Part shown: piece after piece, positions 12,983 to 15,128 of the stretch | Position numbering within the stretch: position 1 is the first letter of the stretch | Layout of the letters: the number at the start of each line of letters is the position of its first letter | Source: an uncultured Bacilli bacterium | GTDB lineage: Bacteria; Bacillota_I; Bacilli_A; RF39; UBA660 | NCBI GenBank assembly: GCA_934162325.1 | Contig: CAKPIH010000028.1 | Coordinates: forward strand, 1-15,128 | Length of the DNA: 15,128 nt | Direction of reading: 5' to 3' | The notes under the pieces: generated by a model | What the model was told of the DNA's origin: nothing | Database searches by the model: none | The model's input: only the letters and a program-made list of their open reading frames with translations | Program-made: the position numbers and the translations under genes

Positions 12983-14332
12983 TTAGTTTAATTCTTCTTC
13001 TATTAGATCTGCTAATGTCTTAGCATATTTATTAATTACTTTTAAATCTTTTCCTTCAAGCATTACTCTAATTAGTGGTTCAGTTCCAGAAGGTCTTACT
13101 AGTACTCTTCCTGAAGAATCTAATATAGTTTCTATTTCTGATATCTTCTCTTTTATTTTATCATTCATATAGTAATCACTCTTCTTATCATTACTTATTT
13201 TAACATTTATTAATACTTGAGGATACTTTGTCATTATATTAGACAATTTACTTAAGGTACTAGAAGAACTTGCTAAGATAGAAAAGAGAATTAATGAAGT
13301 TAATTCACCATCACCAGTATTAGCATAATCTTTTAAAATTATATGACCAGATTGTTCTCCACCTAGAGAAAACGCCCCTAGTTTTAATTCTTCTAAAACA
13401 TATCTATCTCCTACTTTAGTAGCAATAAAGTTTATTTTATTTTCTTTACAGAAATTTATAAAACCTAAATTATTCATTACTGTTCCAACAATGGTATTAT
13501 TATTTAATTTTTCTTTTTTCTTTAAGTCTAAACCTATTATTGACATTATATAATCTCCATCAATAATATTACCTAATTCATCAATAAAAATTGATCTATC
13601 AGCATCACCATCGTAGCAGACTCCTCCATCTAATTTATTTTTTATTATATAGTCTTTTAATACTTCAGGATGCATTGAACCGCAGTTATCATTAATATTC
13701 GTACCATTTGGTTTGTTATTTATAATATGATAATTACAACCTAGCTTAGAATATATATATTCACTTACTTTAGAGGCTGCTCCATTAGAAGTATCTATAC
13801 CTATATTTAAAGAAGATAAATTGATATCAGGATTATATTTATTTAAACATTCTAATAAATAATCACCATAGTCTTTAGTAGTATTTCTTTCTTCTAATGG
13901 TCTACCTATTTTATTTACTGGGTAATTAAAGTCTTCTCTTATATATTTTTCTATTTCATCTTCTACTTCATCAGGTAATTTATAACCATTACTATCAAAT
14001 ATTTTTATACCATTATATTCATATGAATTATGAGAAGCGGTTACCATTATTCCAGCATCCATATCGTAGTAGCCTACTAAATATGATATACCTGGTGTTG
14101 GTATTAGACCGGCATCTAATACAGATACTCCTAGTGAATATAGGCCAGCTTTTAGGGCTGCTACTAGCATATCAGAAGATTCTCTTCCATCGTTACCTAT
14201 TATTACTTTGACATTCTCTTTATTTTTAGTTAATACATAGGCAGCAGCTTTACCTATTTCCATGGCTAAATTAGATGTTAATTCTACACCAGCGACTCCT
14301 CTTACTCCATCTGTTCCAAATAATCTTTTCAT
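12983..14332 (-). CDS. glmM: Phosphoglucosamine mutase GlmM
   Basis: GlmM converts glucosamine-6-phosphate to glucosamine-1-phosphate, the precursor for UDP-GlcNAc, peptidoglycan and teichoic acids. The length, 449 residues, is standard. The N-terminus KRLFGTDGVRG is diagnostic. The phosphoserine loop VTASHN has Ser100, the metal site DGDADR has Asp241, Asp243 and Asp245, the sugar loop GGEQSGH lies at 324-330, and the phosphate-binding loop RPSGTEPLIRVM lies at 413-424. AAGGAG precedes the ATG. The start shares one base with the stop of the upstream acetyltransferase (TAATG), so the two enzymes of consecutive steps are coupled. Confidence 0.98.
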   Translation of the reverse strand: MKRLFGTDGVRGVAGVELTSNLAMEIGKAAAYVLTKNKENVKVIIGNDGRESSDMLVAALKAGLYSLGVSVLDAGLIPTPGISYLVGYYDMDAGIMVTASHNSYEYNGIKIFDSNGYKLPDEVEDEIEKYIREDFNYPVNKIGRPLEERNTTKDYGDYLLECLNKYNPDINLSSLNIGIDTSNGAASKVSEYIYSKLGCNYHIINNKPNGTNINDNCGSMHPEVLKDYIIKNKLDGGVCYDGDADRSIFIDELGNIIDGDYIMSIIGLDLKKKEKLNNNTIVGTVMNNLGFINFCKENKINFIATKVGDRYVLEELKLGAFSLGGEQSGHIILKDYANTGDGELTSLILFSILASSSSTLSKLSNIMTKYPQVLINVKISNDKKSDYYMNDKIKEKISEIETILDSSGRVLVRPSGTEPLIRVMLEGKDLKVINKYAKTLADLIEEELN

Positions 14333-14994
14333 TATCTATTCTCCTTCTCTACTACTGTATTCTCATCTTTTACTATACTATTACTATTTATTATACCTCT
14401 TACTCTAGTTAAAGGATAAATATTAGTATTCTTACCAATAATAGTACCTGGATATAATACACTATTACATCCTACTTCAGTAGAGTCTCCGATTACAGAG
14501 CCCATCTTACGCATACCAGTAGGTAATTTTTTACCTTTATATTTGATATCTATATTTGTACCATCATTCTTTAAATTACTAAGTATTACCCCTGCTCCTA
14601 AATGAACATGATATCCTAAGATAGAATCTCCTACATAGTTATAATGTGGTAACTGACAGTTATCAAAAATAATAGAATTCTTTATCTCAGTACTATTTCC
14701 TATTACACAATTTTTTCCTATAATAGCATTTCCTCTTATATATGCTCCTGGTCTTATTATAGTGTTATCATCTATTATACATGGTGCTATAATCGTAGAT
14801 AACTTATCTATTTCTACATTACTTCCTACCCAGATATGTTCTTCTATTTCGGTATAATTATCTTTATCAAGATTATTACCTAAAGTAATAATATAATCTT
14901 TTATATAGGGTAATACCTCCCAAGGATAACTTGTTTCTTTAAATAAATCTTTACTTATTGTTTTATTAATATCTAAAATACCTTTTAAATTCAT
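14332..14994 (-). CDS. Stand-alone left-handed beta-helix acetyltransferase, GlmU C-terminal type
   Basis: The protein has 220 residues. After about 55 N-terminal residues, hexapeptide repeats ([LIV]-G-x4) run from 56 to 205 and form the left-handed beta helix. PHYNYVGDSILG contains His117, matching the catalytic His of the GlmU acetyltransferase domain (HLTYLGD in E. coli), and HLGAGVILSNLKNDG corresponds to its NIGAGTITCNYDG. The uridyltransferase half is missing and the protein starts as a free domain, with AGAAGGGATG upstream. Placed directly before glmM, it most likely acetylates glucosamine-1-phosphate to GlcNAc-1-phosphate, leaving uridylylation to another protein. Similar proteins are often named UDP-GlcNAc pyrophosphorylase in databases, which this one cannot be by itself. 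Confidence 0.85.
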   Translation of the reverse strand: MNLKGILDINKTISKDLFKETSYPWEVLPYIKDYIITLGNNLDKDNYTEIEEHIWVGSNVEIDKLSTIIAPCIIDDNTIIRPGAYIRGNAIIGKNCVIGNSTEIKNSIIFDNCQLPHYNYVGDSILGYHVHLGAGVILSNLKNDGTNIDIKYKGKKLPTGMRKMGSVIGDSTEVGCNSVLYPGTIIGKNTNIYPLTRVRGIINSNSIVKDENTVVEKENR

Positions 14995-15017
14995 ATCTCA
15001 TCCCTTCTATCATATTA

Positions 15018-15046
15018 AGTATATCATTTTTTTAAATGTAAAACAA
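15018..15046 (-). promoter_or_regulatory. Promoter of the glm operon
   Basis: On the - strand, TTGTTT (15041-15046), 17 bp, then an extended -10 TGATATACT (hexamer 15018-15023), with a start near 15011. This is the same layout as the uvrB promoter candidate. Confidence 0.55.
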
Positions 15047-15052
15047 TAAGTA

Positions 15053-15078
15053 AAAGAAGATAACTTAATATCTTCTTT
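15053..15078 (-). terminator. Terminator of the gene entering from the right edge
   Basis: AAAGAAGATA (15053-15062) pairs perfectly with TATCTTCTTT (15069-15078) around a 6-base loop. Leftward it is followed by TACTTATTGTTTTAC, a modest T tract. The stem overlaps the stop codon of the upstream gene. Confidence 0.65.
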
Positions 15079-15128
15079 AACCATTTAATGTAGCATTCTT
15101 ACCAGTAGCATATAAGTTAAATGATAAT
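15077..15128 (-). CDS. C-terminal end of an unidentified protein (partial)
   Basis: Only the last 16 codons and a TAA (15077-15079) are inside the window: LSFNLYATGKNATLNG. This is too short to name. A gene for a YbbR-type or other wall-related protein would fit the usual glmM neighbourhood, but that is context only. The stop codon is built into the terminator stem, as seen elsewhere in this window. Confidence 0.5.
   Translation of the reverse strand, partial: LSFNLYATGKNATLNG

Overview
This is a very AT-rich, gene-dense segment of a Bacillota (Firmicutes) chromosome that uses the standard bacterial code: Trp is TGG, and TGA closes the IreB frame. Strong AAGGAG-type ribosome sites, TTGACA/TATAAT promoters, a SpoIVB-type S55 protease and the gene order ireB-ruvX-DUF1292-mltG (the yrzL-yrrK-yrzB-yrrL order of Bacillus) all point to the Bacilli side. 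A low-GC, possibly uncultured gut lineage near Erysipelotrichales or RF39 is my guess from composition and gene content; no marker in the window settles it.

Layout. (1) 1-2868 is an accessory block. It opens with the 3' part of a tRNA-Met whose 5' half is missing, which looks like an integration scar. A 57-bp repeat follows, carrying a terminator and the decayed 3' end of a gene. Then come a Nudix hydrolase with a large unknown N-terminal region and a divergently transcribed LysR regulator, and the same 57-bp repeat ends the block. (2) 2869-3804 is a small leftward operon of three unrecognised genes, one of them a membrane protein. It is divergent from a rightward SpoIVB-like PDZ/S55 serine protease (3955-4953). 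(3) 4981-7014 is the leftward ireB-ruvX-DUF1292-mltG operon (cell-wall stress control, Holliday-junction or RNA nuclease, small acidic protein, peptidoglycan transglycosylase). (4) 7117-7320 encodes a 67-residue membrane peptide. (5) uvrB (7454-9406, leftward) has a leader of about 100 nt containing two abutting hairpins. The loop of one recurs exactly in a third hairpin beyond the gene's other end. (6) 9500-11130 is a second accessory block. It holds imperfect direct repeats, a decayed copy of the 3' end of the DUF2974 gene, a strong hairpin, an apparently new small RNA of about 110 nt with a consensus promoter and terminator, and a leftward two-gene unit: a DUF3800 protein and a 170-residue protein that vaguely resembles BECR-fold nucleases. 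(7) 11231-14994 is the leftward glm operon: a stand-alone left-handed beta-helix acetyltransferase resembling the GlmU C-terminal half, GlmM, a DUF3592 membrane protein and a DUF2974 lipase-like hydrolase. The C-terminus of another leftward gene ends the window.

The conserved core concerns cell-wall precursor synthesis and glycan processing (GlmM, GlmU-like acetyltransferase, MltG, IreB), DNA repair (UvrB) and sporulation-type signalling (SpoIVB). The two accessory blocks share one design: cargo genes sit between a full-length resident gene and a decayed copy of that gene's 3' end. The best candidates for something undescribed are the small RNA at 9806-9915 beside the DUF3800 pair and the bulged-A hairpin family around uvrB.
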